A stretch of DNA of 26,228 nt from DATDCV01 sp036524155 (GTDB lineage: Bacteria; Verrucomicrobiota; Verrucomicrobiia; Limisphaerales; UBA8199), in the NCBI GenBank assembly GCA_036524155.1, contig DATDCV010000530.1, forward strand, positions 1-26,228. The letters run 5' to 3'. Positions 19,975 through 26,228 of the stretch are shown in pieces. Below the pieces are notes generated by a model, which was not told the origin of the DNA, made no database searches, and saw only the letters and a list, made by a program, of their open reading frames with translations. Numbering within the stretch: position 1 is the first letter of the stretch; every line of letters begins with the position of its first letter. Made by a program: the position numbers and the translations under genes.

Positions 19975-22887
19975 ATGAAAAACAACAGAGGCAGACTAGG
20001 GCTGTCGATAATCGCCGGCAGCCTGTCGTTTGTCGGCACGGCGTCGGCTGTCGATCTTGTGATCGACGGGAGTTACGAATCCTCGACCACTAACGTTGTT
20101 AGCGCAGTGGTGAGGGCAGGCGGCAACCCATCCGCAGGCGTGGATGGCGGATGGACATCATTCACCACCTACACCTATGCGGCCGGGTACACGCAACCCG
20201 GGCCAACGGGTTGCGGCGAAGTTTACCTGCGCCCGTATCCCGATGCGCCGGGCAGCCAGACGGTATCGCAGACTGTCAGCCTGCTCCGCGCCGTAACCGC
20301 AGCGCAGGTCGATGGCTCGACTGCACAGTACACCGCCTCGGCCTGGTTTTGCACCTACCACGGGCAAAACGATTATAGCGACCTGACGGTTCAATTCCTG
20401 GACGCGGCACAGGCTCCGATCGGCAATCCGGTGCCACTTGGCGGAGCAGCCTTTGTCGCGGCGCTCCCGGGCGGCGCCTCCAACCGGGCCTGGGGCCAGG
20501 ACACCCGGACGGGTGTTGTGCCGGCCGGCGCACGTTATGCCACCATCACGACGACCAGCCATGCGCTCGTAAACCTTCCCGACGGTTATGTCGACCTGGT
20601 ATCGCTGGACGTCACATCAGGCTTTGTGCCCGTGAACGTCACTGCCGCCGTACCGGCAAACGGCGCGACAGGGGTGAATCTGGGGGCACCTGTGAGCGTG
20701 ATGCTGACGGACGGAACGGCACCGCTGAACACCAACTCCCTTTTCATGCTGTTCGATAACGTCGTGGTAATGCCGGATATACAACAATCGACCGGCATCA
20801 CAACCGTACGGTATAACCCGCCGGGACTGCTGGCGTCGGCGTCGACTCATAGTTACCAGGTGGCGTACGGAAGTCAGGGTGGCGCAACGCCGAACGTCAC
20901 CAACGAATACACCTTTACGATGACGTCGTGGCGGAACGTCACTCTCGGCGCGCCGATCTACCTCGAGAGCTTCGACCAGGTAGCGGAGGGCGCGTTGCCG
21001 GCCGGTTGGACCGTGGAGAATCATACGGACCCGGACATTCCGGGGCTCAACTTGAATGATTTCCACTCCGACTCGTATTTGGATTGGGTGGTGATCAGCC
21101 GCAGCACGCTGTCCAATCTCTTTACGGTAGAACCGGGTGGCGCCGATTTTCCCGCCGTGACGAACGTTGCGCCGAACCAGGTGATTGACGGAAAACTCGT
21201 GACCAACCTGCTCGAGGGCAATTTTATCTTTGCCGTTTCGGACCGGGCGGATAATGAGAAACAGGTGCAGTACCTGTTCACCCGCGATTACGATTTGAGC
21301 GGGAAAACGAATGTTCATCTTTCGTTCCACAGCGCCTGGACCCAAAACCAGGACAGCATGGCGGCAGTGGAATACTCAATTAACGGGGGGACGACCTGGC
21401 TCCCGGCGATCTACATGCTGGAAGGGCCGGACATCGCGAAGGACCTGTCGGGCGGGATTGACGCTTCCAACACCCTCGCCGCGGTGCACGACGACGTGCC
21501 CAACCTCGCAGCCGCGACCTTGGGCAACGGCAACTACGGCCAGTTCATCGGCGTGACTGCTGACCAATGGGGGACTCTGGCGCCATTCCTCAGCGCCCGT
21601 GTGAACGACGACCAGGTGGAATCGAAGCGCATGGAGATTCTACGCCTGCGGCAGGCTGACAATCAGGCCACAGTGCGGGTGCGTTTTTCCACGGTGGGAA
21701 CCTATTCGTGGTTCTGGGCTGTTGACGATGTCGGCTTCTACAGCGTTGACGAACCCCCATCACTTCTAACCGGTCCCACGCCCGCGACGCAGACGGTGGC
21801 AATTGGGAACAGCGGCAGCTTCAGCATCGCGAATCCGGGCGGGACGGCGCCGTTCACGTACCAATGGCGGCACGACGGAGCCGATCTGGCCGGCGCAACG
21901 ACTCCTACGTTCTCGTTCCAGGTGAACCAGTTCTCGGATGCGGGCGCTTACGACGTGGTCGTGTCGAATGCCCGTGGCTCAGTGACGAGTCCGCCCCCAG
22001 CCGCGGTGTTGACCGTGATTAACCCGCCCGTGTTTGTGACCGGTCAGTGGGACTTCAAGAGCAACCTGCTGGCGACCATCGGTCGGGACCTCGAGTACTT
22101 CGACACGACGGTTTCGAACGACACGTCGTTTGGAACCCCGACATCGTTCGGGATCGCGGACATCAACGGCCAGCCGACAACGGTGATGCAATTCTTCCCG
22201 AGCACTCTGCAATGGGGCGGCTACATAATGCACCACGGTGCCGCGCCTAACGGCGGGGGCGACTATGTGAATCAGTACACGCTGGTTTACGATTTGTATT
22301 TGCCCTACGGCGCGGCCTGGAGGTCCTTGCTCCAAACCGCCACGGCCAACGGCAATGATGGCGATCTGTTCCTCAACAACGCGGATTCTATAGGCATCGG
22401 AATCAGTTCAGTCTATAACGGCAATGTATCGGTCGGGGCGTGGCACCGGATCGCAGTGGCGTTCGACCTCACTGGCCCCGGCCAGGCGCCGGTTCTGACC
22501 AAGTTCATCGACGGCGTCAAAGTCGGGAATCAAACAACCGGGCTGAGCGGACGTGATGGTCGCTTCTCACTCGATCCTTACGCCTTGCTCTTTGCCGATG
22601 ACGACGGGGACGTCGCCCAACTCTATGTCAGCAGCGTGCAGTTCAGCGACGGACGCCGCCCCGACGCGTTCCTGTCGGCGCTGGGTGGGCCAAGCGCGAA
22701 GAAAATCCCGGGAGCGATCACTGCTCGAATGGAAAACGGCCAGGCGGTGATTCGCTGGACCGGGGATGTGCAACTTGAGAGCGCTGCCGCGTTCTCCGGA
22801 CCCTGGACTACGGTTGCCGGTGCCACCAGTCCGTACCCGGTGCCCAGCGGCACCTCACTCAAGTTCTACCGGCCGAAGATATTCTGA
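19975..22887 (+). CDS. Large secreted multidomain protein with Ig-like, choice-of-anchor-like and LamG-like regions
   Basis: A 970-residue protein with a signal peptide ending near residue 25 (SFVGTASA). Domains by eye: residues about 26-215, a beta-rich N-terminal region; about 222-310, a Big_5-like Ig module (VPANGATGVNLGAPV); about 328-590, a choice-of-anchor J-like region beginning YLESFDQV and GALPAGWTVENHTD; about 595-680, an Ig-like domain (YQWRHDGADLAGATTP ... DAGAYDVVVSNARGSV); about 682-905, a concanavalin/LamG-like region (WHRIAVAFDLTGPG); and a C-terminal beta hairpin ending FYRPKIF. No catalytic residues are evident, so surface adhesion or matrix binding is inferred. It follows the pseudopilin and lipoprotein, which could be part of its export route. 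Confidence 0.82.
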   Translation: MKNNRGRLGLSIIAGSLSFVGTASAVDLVIDGSYESSTTNVVSAVVRAGGNPSAGVDGGWTSFTTYTYAAGYTQPGPTGCGEVYLRPYPDAPGSQTVSQTVSLLRAVTAAQVDGSTAQYTASAWFCTYHGQNDYSDLTVQFLDAAQAPIGNPVPLGGAAFVAALPGGASNRAWGQDTRTGVVPAGARYATITTTSHALVNLPDGYVDLVSLDVTSGFVPVNVTAAVPANGATGVNLGAPVSVMLTDGTAPLNTNSLFMLFDNVVVMPDIQQSTGITTVRYNPPGLLASASTHSYQVAYGSQGGATPNVTNEYTFTMTSWRNVTLGAPIYLESFDQVAEGALPAGWTVENHTDPDIPGLNLNDFHSDSYLDWVVISRSTLSNLFTVEPGGADFPAVTNVAPNQVIDGKLVTNLLEGNFIFAVSDRADNEKQVQYLFTRDYDLSGKTNVHLSFHSAWTQNQDSMAAVEYSINGGTTWLPAIYMLEGPDIAKDLSGGIDASNTLAAVHDDVPNLAAATLGNGNYGQFIGVTADQWGTLAPFLSARVNDDQVESKRMEILRLRQADNQATVRVRFSTVGTYSWFWAVDDVGFYSVDEPPSLLTGPTPATQTVAIGNSGSFSIANPGGTAPFTYQWRHDGADLAGATTPTFSFQVNQFSDAGAYDVVVSNARGSVTSPPPAAVLTVINPPVFVTGQWDFKSNLLATIGRDLEYFDTTVSNDTSFGTPTSFGIADINGQPTTVMQFFPSTLQWGGYIMHHGAAPNGGGDYVNQYTLVYDLYLPYGAAWRSLLQTATANGNDGDLFLNNADSIGIGISSVYNGNVSVGAWHRIAVAFDLTGPGQAPVLTKFIDGVKVGNQTTGLSGRDGRFSLDPYALLFADDDGDVAQLYVSSVQFSDGRRPDAFLSALGGPSAKKIPGAITARMENGQAVIRWTGDVQLESAAAFSGPWTTVAGATSPYPVPSGTSLKFYRPKIF

Positions 22888-22895
22888 TCTCGTCG

Positions 22896-22914
22896 GACAG
22901 GCGTCTGGCCTGTC
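22896..22914. repeat. 7-5-7 dyad repeat after the 970-aa gene (copy 2)
   Basis: The arms GACAGGC (22896-22902) and GCCTGTC (22908-22914) enclose GTCTG, 8 bases after the stop codon. The reverse of the element inside lutC (5933-5951) has the same arms with one change. It may serve as a factor-assisted terminator here. The rest of the 184-bp gap to 23071 is unremarkable. Confidence 0.5.
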
Positions 22915-23071
22915 TCGATTCCGTCACACGCCCTTCTGCGTCACCGGGCGCAGGGGGGCGTTCTTCTTAACGCCGAAACCCGAAGGCCGGAATCCAAAGA
23001 AGTTTCTTCTCGCCTCGCGCCGCCGCGTTGGTATCAATCCCCCACGCAGGAAGAACGCCTGCCATACTACT

Positions 23072-24199
23072 ATGGATCGCCGCACATTTGTGACCTCGTT
23101 TGCCGCGCTGGGCGCCTCGTCTGCGCTGCCCTCTGTTGCCAATGCTCAAGCTAAAACCGAAGGGAACCGGATTTCTGGATCCAGGCCGCTGGCGATGGCC
23201 ATGCTGAGCGAGGAAACGACGCGCCAGCTCACCACCTTCAATCTTGGGCGCAAAAGCAAAACAGTTCCTATCCCGCGTGGCAAGCGGGTGACAATCGGCG
23301 AAGTGACGGGCGAAGGCTACATCGCCCAGTTCTGGTTGACCTTTCCCGGCTGGTTCTGGCAGCACTGGAACACCAAGGCCCGGATCAACCAGTCAATCCT
23401 CAAGACCCTCGTGCTCAGAATCTATTGGGACGGCGCCAGGGAACCCGCGATCGCCGCGCCGGTCGGCGACTTTTTCGGCGCCGGCTTATGCGAGGTCGCC
23501 AGCTTCGCGTCGAGGTATTTCGGCACGTCCAGTGGCGGCTTCTTCTGCAAGTGGCCGATGCCCTTCCGGAGAGGTTTTCGGGTGGAACTGGAGAACCTGG
23601 ACGCGGAAATCGACACGGAGGTCTTCTGCAACATTGTCTACCAACTCAGTCCCGGGTTGCCGGAATCGCTCGGGTATTTCCACGCGCAGTTCAACACCGG
23701 GAAGCAAAAAGGCCCCGAGCCGGTGCTGATTGCCGAGGCGCACGGGCGCGGCCATTACGCCGGATGTCTTCTCTACATGCAGGGGGAAGAACGCAGCTAC
23801 CTTAGCTTCCTGGAAGCACCCGAGTATGTGTATGTGGATGGGGATTGGGAAACTCCCCGGATCGTCGGCACCGGGCTTGAGGATTACTTTCTGGGTGGCT
23901 GGTATTTCCGTGAAGGTCCATTTATCGGTCCTCTGCATGGCGTGCCCGTCAAAGACGCATTAAACGCGAGTGTGGCTATGTATCGCGTCCACGAAGCCGA
24001 CGCGCTCCACTTTCAGCAGCGGCTGAAGTTCGCGTTCGTAAATCCGTGGTCGCCAGAGCGTCTCCGGCCGTTTGCCTTCTCCTCGGTCGCATTTCTTTAC
24101 CTGGAAAATCCGGACGGCCAAGGAGCGCCTCTGCCTTCGGGCAAGGAACTGCTTTGCTGGTACCGAATTCGGAATACTGATCACCAGAGTGTGCCGTGA
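23072..24199 (+). CDS. GH172 / DUF2961-type glycoside hydrolase, Tat-exported
   Basis: A 375-residue protein of the DUF2961 family, members of which were later shown to act as glycoside hydrolases of family GH172 on arabinofuranosyl or fructofuranosyl linkages. Recognisable segments are GEGYIAQFWLTFPG, VLRIYWDGAREPAIAAPVGDFFG, SGGFFCKWPMPF, VDGDWETPRIVGTGLEDYFLGGWYF and LRPFAFSSVAFLY. The acidic residues in GDFFG and GLEDYF are candidates for catalysis. The N-terminus MDRRTFVTSFAALGASSALPSVANA resembles a Tat signal with a twin arginine. The start at 23072 is set by this signal; the longer frame from 22766 runs through the preceding gene. It sits next to sugar-related oxidoreductases, supporting a glycan catabolic locus. 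Confidence 0.85.
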   Translation: MDRRTFVTSFAALGASSALPSVANAQAKTEGNRISGSRPLAMAMLSEETTRQLTTFNLGRKSKTVPIPRGKRVTIGEVTGEGYIAQFWLTFPGWFWQHWNTKARINQSILKTLVLRIYWDGAREPAIAAPVGDFFGAGLCEVASFASRYFGTSSGGFFCKWPMPFRRGFRVELENLDAEIDTEVFCNIVYQLSPGLPESLGYFHAQFNTGKQKGPEPVLIAEAHGRGHYAGCLLYMQGEERSYLSFLEAPEYVYVDGDWETPRIVGTGLEDYFLGGWYFREGPFIGPLHGVPVKDALNASVAMYRVHEADALHFQQRLKFAFVNPWSPERLRPFAFSSVAFLYLENPDGQGAPLPSGKELLCWYRIRNTDHQSVP

Positions 24200-24244
24200 G
24201 GCGAGAGCGACCAAGCTTTGGGCGGTTGAATCGGAGGGAAGAAT

Positions 24245-24272
24245 AAGCCGCGCGCCTTTCGGCACGCGGCTT
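24245..24272. terminator. Terminator hairpin between convergent genes
   Basis: The arms AAGCCGCGCGCC (24245-24256) and GGCACGCGGCTT (24261-24272) pair over 12 positions with one C/A mismatch and a TTTC loop. They lie midway between the convergent GH172 and oxidoreductase genes. T-rich sequence follows on the plus strand and A-rich sequence precedes it, so it can serve both directions. Confidence 0.7.
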
Positions 24273-24337
24273 CAACTGTTTCCTCTATCCTCTATCTTCG
24301 AACATCCGCCATCGTATGGGCGGGCGTGGGGGCGCGG

Positions 24338-25720
24338 TTAATACTCGGTTTGCTTGGTAATACCAGGCATGGGGACGGGGTATTTGCCGTCGGGACCAGC
24401 CTTGAGTGGGGCGGGTGAGCTCATGGTGAGTTGGTCGAGGCCGGGAGCAAATTCGTGGGTGCTGTTCAGGATATCCTCGTAGGTGACTTCCTGGCCGGTG
24501 TGCGCGGCCATGCGGCCCAGGCTCGTGACGAGGCTGGCCTCGGCACCGCGTTTGGCTTCGTTGTACGGCTTGTCGTTCCGAATCGCTTCCATAAGGTCGT
24601 TCCATTCATTGGTATAAGGATCCTCTTCTCCGGGGGGAAGTTTCGAGGTCCAAAGCATGTTCGATCGGCTCATGTTTTGGCCCTTGAACGTGCTGGACGG
24701 AGCGCCACAGTCACCCGATTTGGAGGCGACAGCCAGGCCCTTGCTGCCGTGGACGTAGCTGGAATAAATGTCGTTGCAGCCGTTCATGCAGCGGCCGTCA
24801 AAAAACATCTTGGCGCCGTCGGCGAAGGTGTATTCAACCGAATAGGCATCGAAGTTCTGGTCCACCCCGTCGCGGCGATAATGGCGTCCACCGACGGCCT
24901 GGGCCTTGACCGGCCAGGCATTCTTCATCCAGCAAAGATGGTCGACGATATGGATGTAGAAATCACTGAAGCACCCGCCGCTCGCCCACAGGAAGCTGTG
25001 GAAATTACGGATCTGCCAGAGGAGCTCGCTTGGGTTGCCGGGCCATTTGCCGGCGAAGGCCGAGCCGGCGGGTCCGTGCATGCGGTAACCGCGCATCAGG
25101 ATGACGTCCCCAATCTCGCCGTCCTGAATTCGCTTGGCGAGTTCCTGCAGCGCGCGGCTGTGACGAGACATCAAGCCGACGCCCACTTTCAGGTTTTTGG
25201 CGGTGGCGGCCTCGGCCAGCTTGATCATTTTGCGGGTGGTCGGGCCGTCCACGGTGACGGGTTTTTCCATGAACACGTTCATGCCCTTCTCGATCGCGTA
25301 ACTGAACTGCACCCAACGGAAAGCGGGCGGCGTGGTGAGAATAACGATGTCGCCCTGCTTGAGGCAGTCGATGGCCTTTTTGTAGGCGTCAAAGCCGATG
25401 AACTTGCGGTCCTGGAGCACTTCAACGTTGTCGGCGGAGTGGCGTTTGAGGCCCTCGTAGCTGCCATTGAGACGGTCTTCGAACACGTCCGCCATCGCCA
25501 CCAACTTGACGGGGCCCTGTTTCACCGTGGAAAGCGCGTTGGCGGCAGCGCCGGACCCGCGACCGCCGCAACCCACCAGGGCTACCTGAATGAGGCTGCT
25601 ACCCGCGGCATGCACTGCGGGGAGGGTGACGCCTGCTAACGCCGACGCCGCCGCTAGCCGGCCTGTGGTTTTGATAAATTCTCGTCGTGTGCTTTGAGGA
25701 TTGAATGAGGAATCGTTCAT
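24338..25720 (-). CDS. Tat-exported Gfo/Idh/MocA-family oxidoreductase
   Basis: A 460-residue protein. The N-terminus STRREFIKTTGRLAAASALAGV is a twin-arginine signal followed by a hydrophobic stretch ending near VHAAG. The Rossmann fold starts at IQVALVGCGGRGSG, with the family Lys in MEKPVTVDGPTTR. The C-terminal alpha/beta domain has HIVDHLCWMKNAWPVKA and the usual late helix with SLVTSLGRMAAHTGQEVT. Such exported members use a bound NAD(P) to oxidise or rearrange sugars, often as part of glycan degradation (for example GH109-like activities). The exact reaction is not evident. A paralogous gene lies just upstream on the same strand, and both share the neighbourhood of the GH172-type enzyme. 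Confidence 0.92.
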   Translation of the reverse strand: MNDSSFNPQSTRREFIKTTGRLAAASALAGVTLPAVHAAGSSLIQVALVGCGGRGSGAAANALSTVKQGPVKLVAMADVFEDRLNGSYEGLKRHSADNVEVLQDRKFIGFDAYKKAIDCLKQGDIVILTTPPAFRWVQFSYAIEKGMNVFMEKPVTVDGPTTRKMIKLAEAATAKNLKVGVGLMSRHSRALQELAKRIQDGEIGDVILMRGYRMHGPAGSAFAGKWPGNPSELLWQIRNFHSFLWASGGCFSDFYIHIVDHLCWMKNAWPVKAQAVGGRHYRRDGVDQNFDAYSVEYTFADGAKMFFDGRCMNGCNDIYSSYVHGSKGLAVASKSGDCGAPSSTFKGQNMSRSNMLWTSKLPPGEEDPYTNEWNDLMEAIRNDKPYNEAKRGAEASLVTSLGRMAAHTGQEVTYEDILNSTHEFAPGLDQLTMSSPAPLKAGPDGKYPVPMPGITKQTEY

Positions 25721-25725
25721 AACGG

Positions 25726-25757
25726 TATATTGCCAGACGTTTGCCCGCGGTTGTCAA
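25726..25757 (-). promoter_or_regulatory. Candidate promoter for the Tat-exported oxidoreductase
   Basis: On the minus strand, a perfect TTGACA (25757-25752) is followed by CAATAT (25732-25727, spacer 19) in the AT patch CAATATACC. This ends only 6 bases before the ATG at 25720. It parallels the promoters at 9776, 12651 and 13529 in placing transcription initiation at the start codon. Confidence 0.4.
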
Positions 25758-25790
25758 TTCAAGAAAACAAGGCCTCGCTGTCAACGAGGA

Positions 25791-25848
25791 CGCCGGCATG
25801 TTGGCGGCATCAGAGGCTCCGAGGGTCAAAGCCGGCAACATGCCGGCG
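25791..25848. repeat. 18-nt inverted repeat between the two oxidoreductase genes
   Basis: The left arm CGCCGGCATGTTGGCGGC (25791-25808) and right arm GCCGGCAACATGCCGGCG (25831-25848) are reverse complements at 17 of 18 positions, separated by 22 bases. Each arm is itself a partial palindrome around GCCGGC. There is no T-run, so it looks more like a dispersed repeat than a terminator, although it could stabilise the upstream gene's mRNA end. Confidence 0.65.
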
Positions 25849-25880
25849 CTCGGACCCCGCAGGTCAAGGAAATTTTCGGA

Positions 25881-26228
25881 CTATCCCAATTGCCAGCCAG
25901 CACGGTAGGCCGGGTTAAGCAGGGCGTTTGCTTCCCGGGAATTCTTAAACTCCGCGGCCTTGGAATTCCACTCGAGTTTTGTGCCGGGGAGTTTGATGGC
26001 AATGATGCCAAGCAGCGCCAGTTCGGTGAGCGGTCCGCCGTAGGAAAAATCGGAACCCGCTTTTTTTCCATTCTTGATGGCCTGGATCCAGTCCCGGTGA
26101 TGTTCTTCGGCGCGCGGGATGGTTTTCGCCGGCTTTTGGTAGGCAAGCATCTTGGCCTCCGGGATGAGCCGAACCTGGCCGGCGCCGTGCGAGCCGTAGA
26201 CGATGGTGCCTTTGTCACCCATCGCGAC
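25881..26228 (-). CDS. C-terminal part of a second Gfo/Idh/MocA oxidoreductase (truncated by window edge)
   Basis: The frame is open to the last base and ends at a TAG (25883-25881), so the N-terminal Rossmann domain lies outside. The visible part (about 115 residues) contains GDKGTIVYGSHGAGQVRLIPE, read as GDKGTIVYG then SHGAGQVRLIPE, followed by EEHHRDWIQAIKNGK, DFSYGGPLTELALLGIIAIKLPG and a final LNPAYRAGW. This is the typical ending of Gfo/Idh/MocA proteins of the same type as the neighbour at 24338-25720. The two genes run in the same direction with a 160-bp gap holding an inverted repeat and a promoter, so they may be separately transcribed paralogues. Confidence 0.88.
   Translation of the reverse strand, partial: VAMGDKGTIVYGSHGAGQVRLIPEAKMLAYQKPAKTIPRAEEHHRDWIQAIKNGKKAGSDFSYGGPLTELALLGIIAIKLPGTKLEWNSKAAEFKNSREANALLNPAYRAGWQLG

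Noticed and set aside
24431..25639. 402-aa plus-strand reading frame
   Set aside because: It is antisense to the clearly real Gfo/Idh/MocA gene and lacks any domain; a by-product of GC-rich codon usage.
1..26228. CRISPR array, tRNA, rRNA, insertion sequence or prophage
   Set aside because: No regularly spaced direct repeats, cloverleaf-like segment, transposase or phage protein was recognised on either strand.

Overview
This window looks like chromosomal DNA of a GC-rich Gram-negative bacterium, most probably a Verrucomicrobiota member of the Pedosphaera/Limisphaera type. That placement is inferred, not searched. It rests on: BamD-like and LptE-like envelope genes, which imply an outer membrane with LPS transport; a pseudopilin with an H-x-DG C-terminal motif; a secreted Ig-like and choice-of-anchor-like giant; a regulator-propeller/toroid fusion; several zinc-ribbon proteins; Tat-exported Gfo/Idh/MocA and GH172-type proteins; and a TPR-sulfotransferase.

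Layout. (1) 1-3620 is a carbohydrate-oriented stretch: the 3' end of a probable glycoside hydrolase, a secreted beta-propeller plus alpha/alpha-toroid protein, and an exported ChbG/YdjC-like deacetylase divergent from it. (2) 3773-9148 is a tightly packed operon. lutA, lutB, lutC and prmC overlap by 4 bases at each junction, murA follows 7 bases later, and a small membrane protein overlaps murA. It joins lactate oxidation to release-factor methylation and peptidoglycan synthesis. (3) 9230-11383 carries a zinc-ribbon protein and envelope biogenesis factors (BamD-like, LptE-like). A zinc-ribbon Ser/Thr kinase converges on them (11447-12448). (4) 12449-13564 is gene-poor. It contains a strong promoter, a structured leader or small RNA with a 35-codon ORF and an intrinsic terminator, a conserved-looking 114-aa protein, and a long two-part hairpin. 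(5) 13565-18521 holds housekeeping and accessory genes: a TPR protein, a polyprenyl synthase (minus strand), rpoZ-smpB, and a TPR-sulfotransferase (minus strand). (6) 18678-22887 is an export/surface block: pseudopilin, double zinc-ribbon lipoprotein, and a 970-aa secreted multidomain protein. (7) 23072-26228 is a second carbohydrate block: a GH172/DUF2961-type enzyme, a Tat-exported Gfo/Idh/MocA oxidoreductase, and the C-terminal part of a second oxidoreductase running off the edge.

The most interesting non-genic signal is at 12651-12910. A sigma70-like promoter starts a roughly 165-nt RNA ending in a textbook terminator. The 5' arm of that terminator can instead pair over 10 contiguous positions (two of them G.U) with an upstream segment. 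That segment can itself be sequestered by a still earlier one. This is the architecture of an attenuator or riboswitch ahead of the uncharacterised 114-aa gene. I recognise no known riboswitch class in it. Small dyad repeats recur in the window, including one of 7-5-7 geometry found both inside lutC and after the 970-aa gene. No tRNA, rRNA, CRISPR array, insertion sequence or phage gene was recognised.
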